Source: Bacteroidales bacterium (GTDB lineage Bacteria > Bacteroidota > Bacteroidia > Bacteroidales > Tenuifilaceae). Taken from it: 45,674 nt of DNA. A model generated the notes under the pieces. It was not told the origin of the DNA. It ran no database searches and saw nothing but the letters and a program-made list of their open reading frames with translations. The stretch covers positions 1 to 45,674 of the forward strand of contig JAFGDZ010000014.1 of the NCBI GenBank assembly GCA_016931855.1, in the 5' to 3' direction. Shown one piece after another: positions 17,347 to 25,355 of the stretch (the stretch's first letter is position 1; every line of letters starts with the position of its first letter). Made by a program: the position numbers and the translations under genes.

Positions 17347-18234
17347 ATGAATTTTCGCGATAAGGTTTTTATTTCGGTAGCCGAGAATCTTAGCTTCTCT
17401 AGGGCTGCCGAGTACTTGTATATAAGTCAGCCTGCTGTATCTAAGCACATTCAGGAACTGGAATCATCATATGGCATATCCCTCTTTGAGCGTAAGGGGA
17501 ATAGGGTTTTGCTAACTCCAGCAGGCCGAATTGTTTACGAAAAGCTAAAGGAGATTCAGCATCAGTATAGCGAACTCAATTTTTCGGTAGGTTCGCTCAC
17601 AAACCAGTATAAGGACGAGCTGCGCATAGGTTCAAGCTCAACCATATCACAGTACGTTATCCCTTTGGTTCTAGCTAATTTCCATAGTAAGTATCCCTCT
17701 GTAAATCTCACCCTGTACAATGGTAACTCCGACGATATGGAGCGGTTGCTTATTAACAATCAGGTTGATGTGGCGTTGGTTGAGAACGTGTCGTCGCATC
17801 AGGGGCTAAAGTATGGGGTTGTTACCAGCGATAGCATTGTTGCCGTAGTGGGGGCTCATGGTGGATTGGCGCGCCTAAAGGAAGTGAGTATAGCCGATTT
17901 GGTTAGCTTGCCACTTGTGCTGCGGGAGCACGGGTCGGGGACACTGCAGGTGATTCAGCGCGAGCTTAATGGGTTAGGCATTAGCATGGCGCAGCTAAAC
18001 GTACTGCTTCATCTAGGCTCAACGGAGGCAATAAAAGGTTTTGTTGCAGGGTTTGATGCCGTGGCGCTAGTCTCGGAAAAGGCTGTGGCTAAGGAGTTGC
18101 AGCTTAATGCGCTTAAGGTACTGCCGCTAAAAGGGGTGTCTTTTCTACGTCAGTTCCGGTACGCTTTGCGCTTGGGCGAGTCGCTAAAGATTGCTCAAGC
18201 CTTTGTTGATTTTACCATTGGTTCGCTTAGGTAG
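17347..18234 (+). CDS. LysR family transcriptional regulator
   Basis: The 295-residue product has the classic N-terminal winged helix (residues 1-60; SRAAEYLYISQPAVSKHIQELE) and a periplasmic-binding-like effector domain (about 88-290). Length and layout are those of full-length LysR proteins. The following gene encodes a YeiH-type exporter. LysR/YeiH pairing is common in bacteria and suggests this protein controls that gene, probably in response to a sulfur- or carboxylate-type effector; the effector is inference. It starts 67 bp after the response regulator, with no obvious promoter of its own visible in that gap. Confidence 0.92.
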   Translation: MNFRDKVFISVAENLSFSRAAEYLYISQPAVSKHIQELESSYGISLFERKGNRVLLTPAGRIVYEKLKEIQHQYSELNFSVGSLTNQYKDELRIGSSSTISQYVIPLVLANFHSKYPSVNLTLYNGNSDDMERLLINNQVDVALVENVSSHQGLKYGVVTSDSIVAVVGAHGGLARLKEVSIADLVSLPLVLREHGSGTLQVIQRELNGLGISMAQLNVLLHLGSTEAIKGFVAGFDAVALVSEKAVAKELQLNALKVLPLKGVSFLRQFRYALRLGESLKIAQAFVDFTIGSLR

Positions 18235-18286
18235 ATTATCTTTTGTGTTAGTATAATTACAAGTTATGCGCTATAGTAATTATTGA

Positions 18287-18319
18287 TTTGTTTTGGTTAT
18301 AAGCGGCACCTACTTTTGT
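18287..18319 (+). promoter_or_regulatory. Bacteroidota promoter of the YeiH-type gene
   Basis: TTTG (18287-18290), 20-bp spacer, TACTTTTGT (18311-18319). Transcription would begin near 18326, which excludes the upstream in-frame start at 18293 and supports the ATG at 18341. The promoter region is the likely binding site of the LysR protein encoded just before it. Confidence 0.72.
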
Positions 18320-18340
18320 CCAAAACAAATTGGTATAAAA

Positions 18341-19267
18341 ATGAGTATCTCTAAAAATGCTGAGCGTATTGTGTGGGTATCGCTGTTTGCATTGTGTTTC
18401 CTTCCTGTGCTAACTGCACCAATAGCCCTATTCATAGGTATTGCACTTTCCCTGTTAGGGTTTAAGCCAACTTTTTTTAGTTCCAGCAAAATAACCTCCC
18501 TGCTGCTACAGGGCTCGGTGGTGCTAATGGGGTTTGGAATGAATCTGAGTGTAGTGCTGCAAACCACACAGGCGGGCTTTGCTGCAACGGCAATTTCTGT
18601 GGTAACAACAATCCTTGTTGGTGTTGCTTTGGGGTATCTGCTTAAGGTTGATGGAAAAACGGCAATGCTCATTTCTTGTGGTACCGCCATTTGCGGCGGG
18701 AGCGCTATTGCAGCCGTTTCGCCAGTTATACGCGCAAAGGAGGGGCAAATATCGTTTGCCCTTATGGTTGTGTTCTTGCTCAACTCTGTAGCGCTATTCC
18801 TGTTCCCGTTTATTGGCCACTTGCTTAACATGTCGCAGGAGGCGTTTGGGTTTTGGGCTGCTATTGCCATTCACGATACTAGTTCGGTAGTTGGGGCTGG
18901 TTCTGCATTTGGCGAGCAGGCTCTGCAGGTTGCTACAACCGTTAAGCTAACTAGGGCATTGTGGATTATTCCCATGTCGTTAGTCTTGGCTCTTGTTTAC
19001 CAAAAGGATAAAGCCGTAAAGATTAAGATTCCGTGGTTTATAGCCCTTTTTGTTGCCGCTATTGCTGTGGCGTACTTTTTCCCCTCGTGGAGTGAGTCTT
19101 TTGTGCATCTAAGCTGGCTAGGTAAGCGAGGAATGGTAGTTGCCTTGCTGCTTATTGGTAACAGCATATCGGTTGTCGATATTAGAAAAGTTGGTCTGGG
19201 ATCCTTTGTTATGGGAATTTTACTTTGGTTGATGGTAAGTACAGCGTCTTTTTTCTTATTGAGATGA
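18341..19267 (+). CDS. YeiH/YadS family putative sulfate exporter
   Basis: The 308-residue protein is nearly all hydrophobic, with about nine or ten membrane helices, and contains the family signature GTAICGGSAIAAVSPVI (about residues 112-128) and the IAIHDTSSVVGAGSA motif. Members of this family (UPF0324, PSE) are annotated as sulfate exporters on limited evidence; the transported substrate here is not proven. The start at 18341 is supported by the promoter position. It follows its probable LysR regulator by 107 bp and ends in a bidirectional terminator. Confidence 0.88.
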   Translation: MSISKNAERIVWVSLFALCFLPVLTAPIALFIGIALSLLGFKPTFFSSSKITSLLLQGSVVLMGFGMNLSVVLQTTQAGFAATAISVVTTILVGVALGYLLKVDGKTAMLISCGTAICGGSAIAAVSPVIRAKEGQISFALMVVFLLNSVALFLFPFIGHLLNMSQEAFGFWAAIAIHDTSSVVGAGSAFGEQALQVATTVKLTRALWIIPMSLVLALVYQKDKAVKIKIPWFIALFVAAIAVAYFFPSWSESFVHLSWLGKRGMVVALLLIGNSISVVDIRKVGLGSFVMGILLWLMVSTASFFLLR

Positions 19268-19285
19268 TGTGGAGGAGGTATCTAA

Positions 19286-19319
19286 AACAAAAAAGCCCTT
19301 GCTATGCAAGGGCTTTTTT
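19286..19319. terminator. Bidirectional terminator between yeiH-like gene and tRNA genes
   Basis: Hairpin AAAAGCCCTTGC/GCAAGGGCTTTT with A run on the left and T run on the right. It can end plus-strand transcription of the exporter gene and minus-strand transcription of the two tRNA genes. Confidence 0.85.
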
Positions 19320-19320
19320 G

Positions 19321-19395
19321 TGGGAATTGCTGGATTCGAACCAGCGACCCTCTGCTTGTAAGGCAGATGCTCTGAACCAACTGAGCTAAACTCCC
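19321..19395 (-). tRNA. tRNA-Val(TAC), distal copy
   Basis: The 75-nt minus-strand gene folds as a cloverleaf: acceptor GGGAGTT pairs with AATTCCC (one G-U), the anticodon loop is CTTACAA with anticodon TAC, and the T arm has the standard GGTTCGAATCC. The discriminator is A and CCA is not encoded. It is nearly identical to the proximal copy 37 bp away, differing mainly in the acceptor stem. Confidence 0.95.
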
Positions 19396-19432
19396 AATAC
19401 TTATTTGCTTTGCACAACGCTTTGTGCTTTTG

Positions 19433-19507
19433 TGGGAACTGCTGGATTCGAACCAGCGACCCTCTGCTTGTAAGGCAGATGCTCTGAACCAACTGAGCTA
19501 AGCTCCC
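19433..19507 (-). tRNA. tRNA-Val(TAC), proximal copy
   Basis: A 75-nt minus-strand tRNA with anticodon TAC in the loop CTTACAA; acceptor GGGAGCT pairs with AGTTCCC (one G-U). CCA is not encoded. It is the first gene of a two-tRNA transcript driven by the promoter at 19562-19593. Confidence 0.95.
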
Positions 19508-19561
19508 TTTTCATCCTTTTTAGAACCTTTTGCTAGTGGCGGGCTTGCCGTCAAAAGCGAT

Positions 19562-19593
19562 GCAAATGTATGCGCTTTTTTCAATTCTGCAAA
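19562..19593 (-). promoter_or_regulatory. Consensus Bacteroidota promoter of the tRNA-Val operon
   Basis: On the minus strand TTTG (19590-19593), a 19-bp spacer and TACATTTGC (19562-19570) match the Bacteroidota consensus exactly. Transcription would start near 19555, about 48 nt before the first tRNA. Confidence 0.85.
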
Positions 19594-19615
19594 GGATTCG
19601 TTGTGTTTTTTTTCT

Positions 19616-20905
19616 TTAAAAATCAATGTCGGCAACAACAAATGTGCTACCTCCAATGAAAATCAAATCGTTAGTTTGTGCATTTTTTTTTGCAAATTTT
19701 GCAGCTGTCTCAACATCGGGGTAGGTGGTTCCCCGTAATCCGAACTTAGCAGCCTTTTCCTCCAGTATCTTTTCGTCCATAGCACGGGGTATCGATGCTT
19801 TTGTAAAGTAGTAAATGGCATCTTTGGGCATCAGCTCAAGCACCCCATCAACATTTTTATCGCCAACCATTCCAAAAACCACATGGAGCCTATTGTACTT
19901 TAGCTGCGATAGCTGTAACAGTATCTCCTTAATGCCATCAACGTTATGTCCTGTGTCGCAAATGGTAACGGGTGCATTACTAAGTACCTGCCAGCGACCT
20001 TTAAGCCCTGTGGTTTTAGCCGCATTAGCTAGCCCATCTTCAATGTTCTGCTGGCTTATGTTAAAGCCTTTGCCCTTTGCTATGTCAATGGTGTTTAGCA
20101 CACCAGCTAAGTTCTTTTGCTGGTATATGCCAGGTAGGTCTAGCAGGTAGCTAGTGGTTTGGCCATTGGCGTTAGTAACTGAGAATTTTCGCTGACTGTA
20201 GTTTTCCAGTTCTAGTGCTGTTACCTTGTATATTTGGTCGGCAAAGTGAATGCTTGCTCCAACGCTTTGTGCCTTGTTTTGGAAAAGCTCTACAATTTCT
20301 GTTTGCGATTGGCTAATTACAACTGGCGTCTTGGATTTTATTACACCAGCCTTTTCTGCAGCAATTAGCTCAATGGTATCGCCAAGAAGGTCGGTGTGGT
20401 CAAGCCCAATGTTAGTAATTACACTTACCAGCGGCGAAATTATGTTTGTAGAGTCCAGTCGGCCACCAAGTCCCACCTCTATTATGGCAATATCAACCTT
20501 TTCCCGTGCAAAGTAGTCGAAGGCAAGTGCTACCGTCATCTCAAAGAATGAGGGTTTTAGCTCCTGAAAAAAGGTTTTGTGGGCGGCCACAAAACCAACC
20601 ACCTCGTTTTCGGGAATCATTTGGCCGTTAATTTTAATACGCTCCCTAAAATCCTTTAGGTGGGGCGATGTGTACAAGCCCGTTTTATAACCTGCTTCGG
20701 CAAGTACGGCGGCCAGCATATGCGATGTGCTACCCTTGCCGTTTGTTCCCGCCACATGAATGGTTTTAAAGTGCTTGTGTGGATGGTTAAAGTATGCGTC
20801 AAGAGCCAGCGTATTGTCTAGGTTTGCTTTGTATGCCGCTTTGCCCTGTCGTTGGAACATGGGCAGCTGTGCAAATAGGTAATCAACGGTTTCTTTGTAG
20901 TTCAT
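19616..20905 (-). CDS. folC: Bifunctional folylpolyglutamate/dihydrofolate synthase
   Basis: The 429-residue protein (start at 20905; a longer frame to 20926 adds seven unlikely residues) has the Mur-ligase fold. It shows the ATP loop GTNGKGSTSHML (about 41-52), YTSPHL, DIAIIEVGLGGRLDSTN, TNIGLDHTDLLG, and a C-terminal domain with DTGHNVDGIKE and VFGMVGDKNVD. It adds glutamate residues to folates, and in many bacteria also joins dihydropteroate and glutamate, in the cytosol. Length is normal. Upstream of the start codon, the divergent region shared with the PhoH gene carries the first heptamer-repeat array. Confidence 0.95.
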   Translation of the reverse strand: MNYKETVDYLFAQLPMFQRQGKAAYKANLDNTLALDAYFNHPHKHFKTIHVAGTNGKGSTSHMLAAVLAEAGYKTGLYTSPHLKDFRERIKINGQMIPENEVVGFVAAHKTFFQELKPSFFEMTVALAFDYFAREKVDIAIIEVGLGGRLDSTNIISPLVSVITNIGLDHTDLLGDTIELIAAEKAGVIKSKTPVVISQSQTEIVELFQNKAQSVGASIHFADQIYKVTALELENYSQRKFSVTNANGQTTSYLLDLPGIYQQKNLAGVLNTIDIAKGKGFNISQQNIEDGLANAAKTTGLKGRWQVLSNAPVTICDTGHNVDGIKEILLQLSQLKYNRLHVVFGMVGDKNVDGVLELMPKDAIYYFTKASIPRAMDEKILEEKAAKFGLRGTTYPDVETAAKFAKKNAQTNDLIFIGGSTFVVADIDF

Positions 20906-20940
20906 AACATTTAAATTGCAGTGCAAGTTTAGCTATAAGG

Positions 20941-21219
20941 CGTTAGATTTTGAATTTTAGAGGGTAGATTTTAGTTGTAAAACGTGAAACGTGAAACGTG
21001 AGACGTGAGACGTAAAACGTGAGACGTGAATCGTGAGACGTAAATCGTGAGACGTAAAGTGCAAATCGCCAAAAAAATGAAGCAAACACAAAACACAAAA
21101 CACCAGACACCAGACACCAGACAGTCCTAGATACCAATACTCAATATAGCCTCAGCGGGCGACATCTTTGTTCAACATTCAATATTCAATAGAATCAGAC
21201 ACCAAGCACAAAGTACTAA
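20941..21219. repeat. Heptamer repeat array A (three blocks, 7-bp period)
   Basis: From 20941 to 21059 the sequence can be cut into 17 consecutive 7-bp units with a T at position 3 and mostly A or G after it. The last 11 (20983-21059) are close copies of CGTGAAA, CGTGAGA and CGTAAAA/T/G. A second block at 21087-21121 has units CACAAAA twice and CACCAGA three times. A third at 21171-21191 has TTCAACA and TTCAATA twice and then fades by about 21219. The array lies between the divergent folC and phoH starts. A weak open frame over it is a by-product of the periodicity. It is not a CRISPR: units are far too short and there are no spacers. Confidence 0.85.
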
Positions 21220-21258
21220 ACTATCCGATGTTAAGTAAATGTTAAATGTTGATTTTTA

Positions 21259-21290
21259 TTGGGGGTTCACGGCCATTTTTCATATCTTTA
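21259..21290 (+). promoter_or_regulatory. Candidate promoter of the phoH-like gene
   Basis: TTG (21259-21261), 21-bp spacer, TATCTTTA (21283-21290), which departs from consensus only at the last base of TTTG. It would place the start of transcription near 21297, a little over 20 nt before the ATG. Confidence 0.45.
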
Positions 21291-21318
21291 AAACACTTCT
21301 CTTATAAAATTTCTTGTT

Positions 21319-22641
21319 ATGGCTAAAAAACAAAAAAAGATTTTCGTGCTCGATACCAACGTGTTGCTGCACGATTATAAGTGTATCTATAATTTTCAGG
21401 AAAACGACATCGTAATTCCGATTGTTACCCTTGAGGAGTTAGATAAGTTTAAGAAGGGTAACGAGATGATTAACTTTCATGCCCGCGAATTTGCCCGCGA
21501 GCTCGATAGACTTTCAGGAGATAACCTTTTTAATGGTGGCATAAGTTTAGGAAAAGGCCATGGTAAGCTGCGTGTAGAAACCGGTAAGCCTTTTTCTGAG
21601 GAGATGCTCGAATCCTTTTCCGAGAAAAGCCCCGACCATAGAATACTAGCCATTGCCGATTACATTAAGCGCCAAAATCCTGATGTACCTGTAATACTGG
21701 TTTCAAAGGATATTAACCTACGCATGAAGTCCAAATCGCTTAGGATTGATGCGCAGGACTACCTTTCCGACAAGGTTCAGGATGTGGACACGCTTAAAAA
21801 GGAGATTGAAACCCTTGATGGGGTTGACGATGCCGTTATTCAAAAACTTTACGATAGCTTTCAGGTTGAGTCAGCAAGCGTTAAGGCAAAGCCCTTTCCA
21901 AATCAGTACTTTATTTTTAAAGGTGCTAAGTCAAGCGCATTGGCGCATTACCATGCGGGAACGCAGGTGTACAATAGGGTGGAAAAGATGCGGGCATTTG
22001 GCATTGAGCCCCGTAACTCCGAGCAGGCATTTGCACTAGATGCGTTGCTTCGTCCAGAGGTACAACTTGTTGCGCTTACAGGTAAGGCGGGAACCGGAAA
22101 AACCCTATTGGCTTTAGCTGCCGCGTTGCAGCAGGAGAGCGGTTTTAACCAAATTCTGTTGGCTCGCCCCATTGTGGCATTGGCAAACCGCGACTTGGGT
22201 TTCCTTCCTGGCGATGTAAACGACAAGATTGGCCCCTACATGCAACCCCTTTTTGATAACCTTACGGTGATAAAAAATAAGTTTAAGTCAACCAGTAAGG
22301 AGACTATGCAAATAGAGGAGATGCAGCGCATGGAGCGGCTAATGATATCGCCCTTAGCCTATATTCGCGGGCGCAGCCTTTCCAACGTGTTCTTTATTGT
22401 TGACGAGGCCCAAAACCTTACCCCACACGAAATTAAAACCATTATTACGCGTGCTGGCGAGGGAACCAAAATGGTATTCACTGGCGATATCCACCAAATA
22501 GACCATCCGTACCTCGATATGAAATCGAACGGATTAACCTACCTGTCCGATAAAATGCACGGACAGGAGATATTTGCCCATGTAAACCTAGTAAAGGGCG
22601 AGCGTAGCTACTTAGCAGAATTGGCTAGCGACCTTCTTTAG
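21319..22641 (+). CDS. PIN domain fused to PhoH-like ATPase (PhoH2/YlaK type)
   Basis: The 440-residue protein has an N-terminal PIN nuclease domain (about 6-150; VLDTNVLLHDY with the catalytic aspartate, EELDKFKKG, and the distal acidic residue in VILVSKDINLRMK). A C-terminal PhoH helicase-like ATPase (about 225-440) has Walker A GKAGTGKT, Walker B FFIVDEAQN and FTGDIHQID. Proteins of this architecture act as ATP-dependent RNA nuclease/helicases in the cytosol; here RNA turnover is inferred from the family. It ends with a strong terminator, so it is separate from the polyphosphate operon that follows. Confidence 0.93.
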   Translation: MAKKQKKIFVLDTNVLLHDYKCIYNFQENDIVIPIVTLEELDKFKKGNEMINFHAREFARELDRLSGDNLFNGGISLGKGHGKLRVETGKPFSEEMLESFSEKSPDHRILAIADYIKRQNPDVPVILVSKDINLRMKSKSLRIDAQDYLSDKVQDVDTLKKEIETLDGVDDAVIQKLYDSFQVESASVKAKPFPNQYFIFKGAKSSALAHYHAGTQVYNRVEKMRAFGIEPRNSEQAFALDALLRPEVQLVALTGKAGTGKTLLALAAALQQESGFNQILLARPIVALANRDLGFLPGDVNDKIGPYMQPLFDNLTVIKNKFKSTSKETMQIEEMQRMERLMISPLAYIRGRSLSNVFFIVDEAQNLTPHEIKTIITRAGEGTKMVFTGDIHQIDHPYLDMKSNGLTYLSDKMHGQEIFAHVNLVKGERSYLAELASDLL

Positions 22642-22657
22642 CTTGGTAATACTCAGA

Positions 22658-22690
22658 AGTAGGCAACAAGAAATTGTTGCCTACTATTTT
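22658..22690 (+). terminator. Terminator after the phoH-like gene
   Basis: Hairpin with 12-bp arms AGTAGGCAACAA/TTGTTGCCTACT (22658-22685) and a short loop, followed by an A/T-rich tail with ATTTT. Confidence 0.8.
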
Positions 22691-22741
22691 ATTGTGCTGT
22701 TAAGTGTACTACTTATACAAACTCAAAATCATACTAAGTAG

Positions 22742-23230
22742 ATGAAACGCCTGGTTGTGCTCCGTCACGCTAAATCCTCCTGGGATTCCGAGGGGGTGAG
22801 CGATATCAATCGCCCTTTAAAAACCAGAGGCATTACCGATGCCTACACCTTATCCAGGGAGCTTAAGGAGCGGCTAAAGGGAATGGATTTGGTACTGTGT
22901 AGCCCAGCAAATAGGGCGTTGCATACTGCAACCATTTTTTCGGAGGGAGCAGGGTTTTCTGCCGAGAAAATAAAGGTTACACCTCTTATATACGAGGCCA
23001 GTGAGTCCGCTCTGCGCAAGCTAATTACGGGGGTTGATAGCGCCGTTAACACCCTAATGATTATTGGGCATAACCCAACCTTTACCTATTTTGTTAATGA
23101 GATACTTCCGCATCCAATTTACGAGTTGCCAACTACAGGGTGTGTAATTTTTGATTTTGATATTGATAGCTGGGCTAACATGGCTCCTGCTAAGCTAACC
23201 GAGTACACCATTCACACACCGCAACGATAG
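22742..23230 (+). CDS. sixA: SixA-like histidine phosphatase
   Basis: The 162-residue protein is a small single-domain histidine-phosphatase-superfamily member. The N-terminal LRHAKSSW carries the phosphorylated histidine (His9), and GHNPTFTYF near residue 107 carries the second catalytic histidine. SixA removes phosphate from histidine phosphotransfer proteins. The gene is 52 bp upstream of ppk1 and on the same strand, suggesting that it works with polyphosphate or phosphohistidine metabolism here, since PPK1 itself passes through a phosphohistidine; this is inference. Confidence 0.88.
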   Translation: MKRLVVLRHAKSSWDSEGVSDINRPLKTRGITDAYTLSRELKERLKGMDLVLCSPANRALHTATIFSEGAGFSAEKIKVTPLIYEASESALRKLITGVDSAVNTLMIIGHNPTFTYFVNEILPHPIYELPTTGCVIFDFDIDSWANMAPAKLTEYTIHTPQR

Positions 23231-23282
23231 AACAACTACAGATATCAGCTGTTGTTAAACCAAAAAGGTAATTGCCATTGAT

Positions 23283-25355
23283 ATGGTAAAGCAAAAAGAG
23301 CTAATAAATAGGGAGGAGAGCTGGCTCTCTTTTAACGAGCGGGTGCTTCAGGAGGCAGCCGATACTGCGGTGCCACTTATTGAGCGTATTAAGTTCTTAG
23401 GCATCTTCTCTAATAATCTCGATGAATTTTTTAGGGTAAGAGTGGCAACCCTTCGTAGGCTGCTAGACTATGAGAAGGGGGTAAAAAAGTACATCGGCGA
23501 GAAACCTCGCAAAATGCTGGAACGCATTCAGTCCATTGTTATTGGATTTCAAAAAACATTCGACTCTACTTACGACACAATAAAGGAGGCGCTAGCTAAA
23601 GAGAATATCTTTATTGTTAATGAAAAGGAGCTTTCCCCCAATCAGGCATTATACGTTCATAGGTTGTTTAAGGAGAGCATAGCCTCGTCAATAGCACCAG
23701 TAATGCTTATTAACCTGGAGCGCTTCCCAGAGCTAACCGATAAGTCTATTTACTTTGCCGTTAGGCTTACCAAAAAGCTAATTCCGGGCATTCAGGACTA
23801 TGCGCTAATTGAAATTCCTACATCCGATTTTTCACGGTTTATTGTTTTGCCCGAGTACGATGGTAAAAAGTACATCATACTGCTTGATGACGTTATCCGC
23901 TTTTGCTTAAGGGATATCTTTAGCATTCTTCCCTACGATACATTTGAGGCGTACACCATTAAGATTACCCGCGATGCAGAACTTGATGTAGATAACGACA
24001 TAAGTGAGAGCTTGTTGGAGAAAATATCTAAAGGAGTGCATATGCGTAGCAAGGGACAACCTGTGCGGTTTGTTTATGATGCCCAGATTGCTCCCGATTT
24101 GCTTAGCTTTATTATTGCTGAAATGTCGCTTGATGTTGAGGATAACCTGCTTGCTGGTGGCCGGTATCATAACTTTAAGGATTTTGTAAAGTTCCCAAAC
24201 CTTGGCGGTAACGCGCTAATTAACGAGCCCTTGCCGCCTGTTCCTATAGCGGATCTTGAGAACGCCACAAGCATTTTGTCCGTAATTGCGCATCGCGATT
24301 TTATGCTGCACTACCCTTACCACAACTTCTCGTACTACATACAAATGCTTAGGGAGGCCGCTATAGACCCGCGGGTTAAGGCCATAAAAATAACGCTTTA
24401 CCGGGTGGCTACGGAGAGCCGTGTGGTTAGGGCGCTAATTAATGCTGCGCAAAACGGCAAAGAGGTAACTGTGGTTATTGAGCTCCGTGCCCGTTTCGAT
24501 GAGAAGGCCAACATCTACTGGTCGCGCCAAATGGAGGAGGCTGGCATAAAGGTTATTTTTGGCGTTCCGGGCTTAAAGGTACACAGTAAAATGACCCTTA
24601 TTGTGAGAGAGGAAGGGGGGAAGGAGCAAAAGTATTGCACTGTAAGTACTGGTAACTTTCATGAGGGGAACGCAAACCTTTACACCGATATTAACCTATT
24701 TACAGCCGATAGGCGAATAACCAACGAGATTGATAAGGTGTTTACCTTTCTTGAGTATAACTACAAAACGTTTAGCTATAAGCATCTTCTGGTTTCGCCA
24801 GTTAATATGCGCCGCAAGCTTTACAGCCTTATCGATGGCGAGATTGCCAATGTAAAAAAGAAGCTTCCCGCTTATATCCTCTGCAAAATAAACAACCTTG
24901 TTGACGAGGAGGTTATCCGTAAGCTATATCAGGCAAGTAATGCTGGTGTTAAAATAAAGCTGGTTGTAAGGGGTATTTGCTCCTTGGTGCCTGGAATTCC
25001 AGGGCAAAGCGCCAATATAGAGGTGGTTAGTGTTGTTGATAGATTTTTGGAGCACTCCCGTATTTTTATTTTTGGGAATAATGGCAATGAGCTCTGCTTC
25101 ATATCATCGGCCGACTGGATGACCCGTAACCTAGACTACCGTGTAGAGGTGGCAACGCCAATTTACGATGCCGATCTTAAAAAGGAGCTGCGCTTGGTTA
25201 TTGATGCAGCCCTACGCGATAACGTTAAGGCTAGAATTGTAAATCATAAACAGAATAACGTGTTTAAGAAGGAAGGCGGAAAACCACCCTACCGCTCGCA
25301 GGTTGAGCTGCATAAGTACTATGTTGAACGAGAACTAAAAGCATTAAAGAGTTGA
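23283..25355 (+). CDS. ppk1: Polyphosphate kinase 1
   Basis: The 690-residue protein matches PPK1 over its full length: N-terminal domain (NREESWLSFNERVLQEA), a middle domain with EIPTSDFSRF, and two C-terminal phospholipase-D-like domains. The first contains the autophosphorylated histidine in GLKVHSKM (about residue 436) and the STGNFHEGNANLYTD segment. The second holds the paired histidine in FLEHSRIFIF. It reversibly transfers the terminal phosphate of ATP to long-chain polyphosphate. The stop overlaps the start of the next gene by 4 bp, so the two are translationally coupled. Confidence 0.97.
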   Translation: MVKQKELINREESWLSFNERVLQEAADTAVPLIERIKFLGIFSNNLDEFFRVRVATLRRLLDYEKGVKKYIGEKPRKMLERIQSIVIGFQKTFDSTYDTIKEALAKENIFIVNEKELSPNQALYVHRLFKESIASSIAPVMLINLERFPELTDKSIYFAVRLTKKLIPGIQDYALIEIPTSDFSRFIVLPEYDGKKYIILLDDVIRFCLRDIFSILPYDTFEAYTIKITRDAELDVDNDISESLLEKISKGVHMRSKGQPVRFVYDAQIAPDLLSFIIAEMSLDVEDNLLAGGRYHNFKDFVKFPNLGGNALINEPLPPVPIADLENATSILSVIAHRDFMLHYPYHNFSYYIQMLREAAIDPRVKAIKITLYRVATESRVVRALINAAQNGKEVTVVIELRARFDEKANIYWSRQMEEAGIKVIFGVPGLKVHSKMTLIVREEGGKEQKYCTVSTGNFHEGNANLYTDINLFTADRRITNEIDKVFTFLEYNYKTFSYKHLLVSPVNMRRKLYSLIDGEIANVKKKLPAYILCKINNLVDEEVIRKLYQASNAGVKIKLVVRGICSLVPGIPGQSANIEVVSVVDRFLEHSRIFIFGNNGNELCFISSADWMTRNLDYRVEVATPIYDADLKKELRLVIDAALRDNVKARIVNHKQNNVFKKEGGKPPYRSQVELHKYYVERELKALKS

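Noticed and set aside
19256-19492. 78-codon frame on the minus strand across the two tRNA genes
   Set aside because: It is built of the tRNA sequence read twice in frame (repeated LPYKQR/SNPAIPT-like words); not a protein gene.
20943-21137. 64-codon open frame on the minus strand across heptamer array A
   Set aside because: Its sequence is made of the repeated units (VSRLTFYVSRLTFHVSR-like), with no start context; the periodicity produces the frame.
20941-21219. CRISPR or microsatellite explanation of the heptamer array
   Set aside because: No spacers, units of 7 bp only and gradually changing; no cas genes in the window. A pure microsatellite would not drift in sequence while keeping phase.
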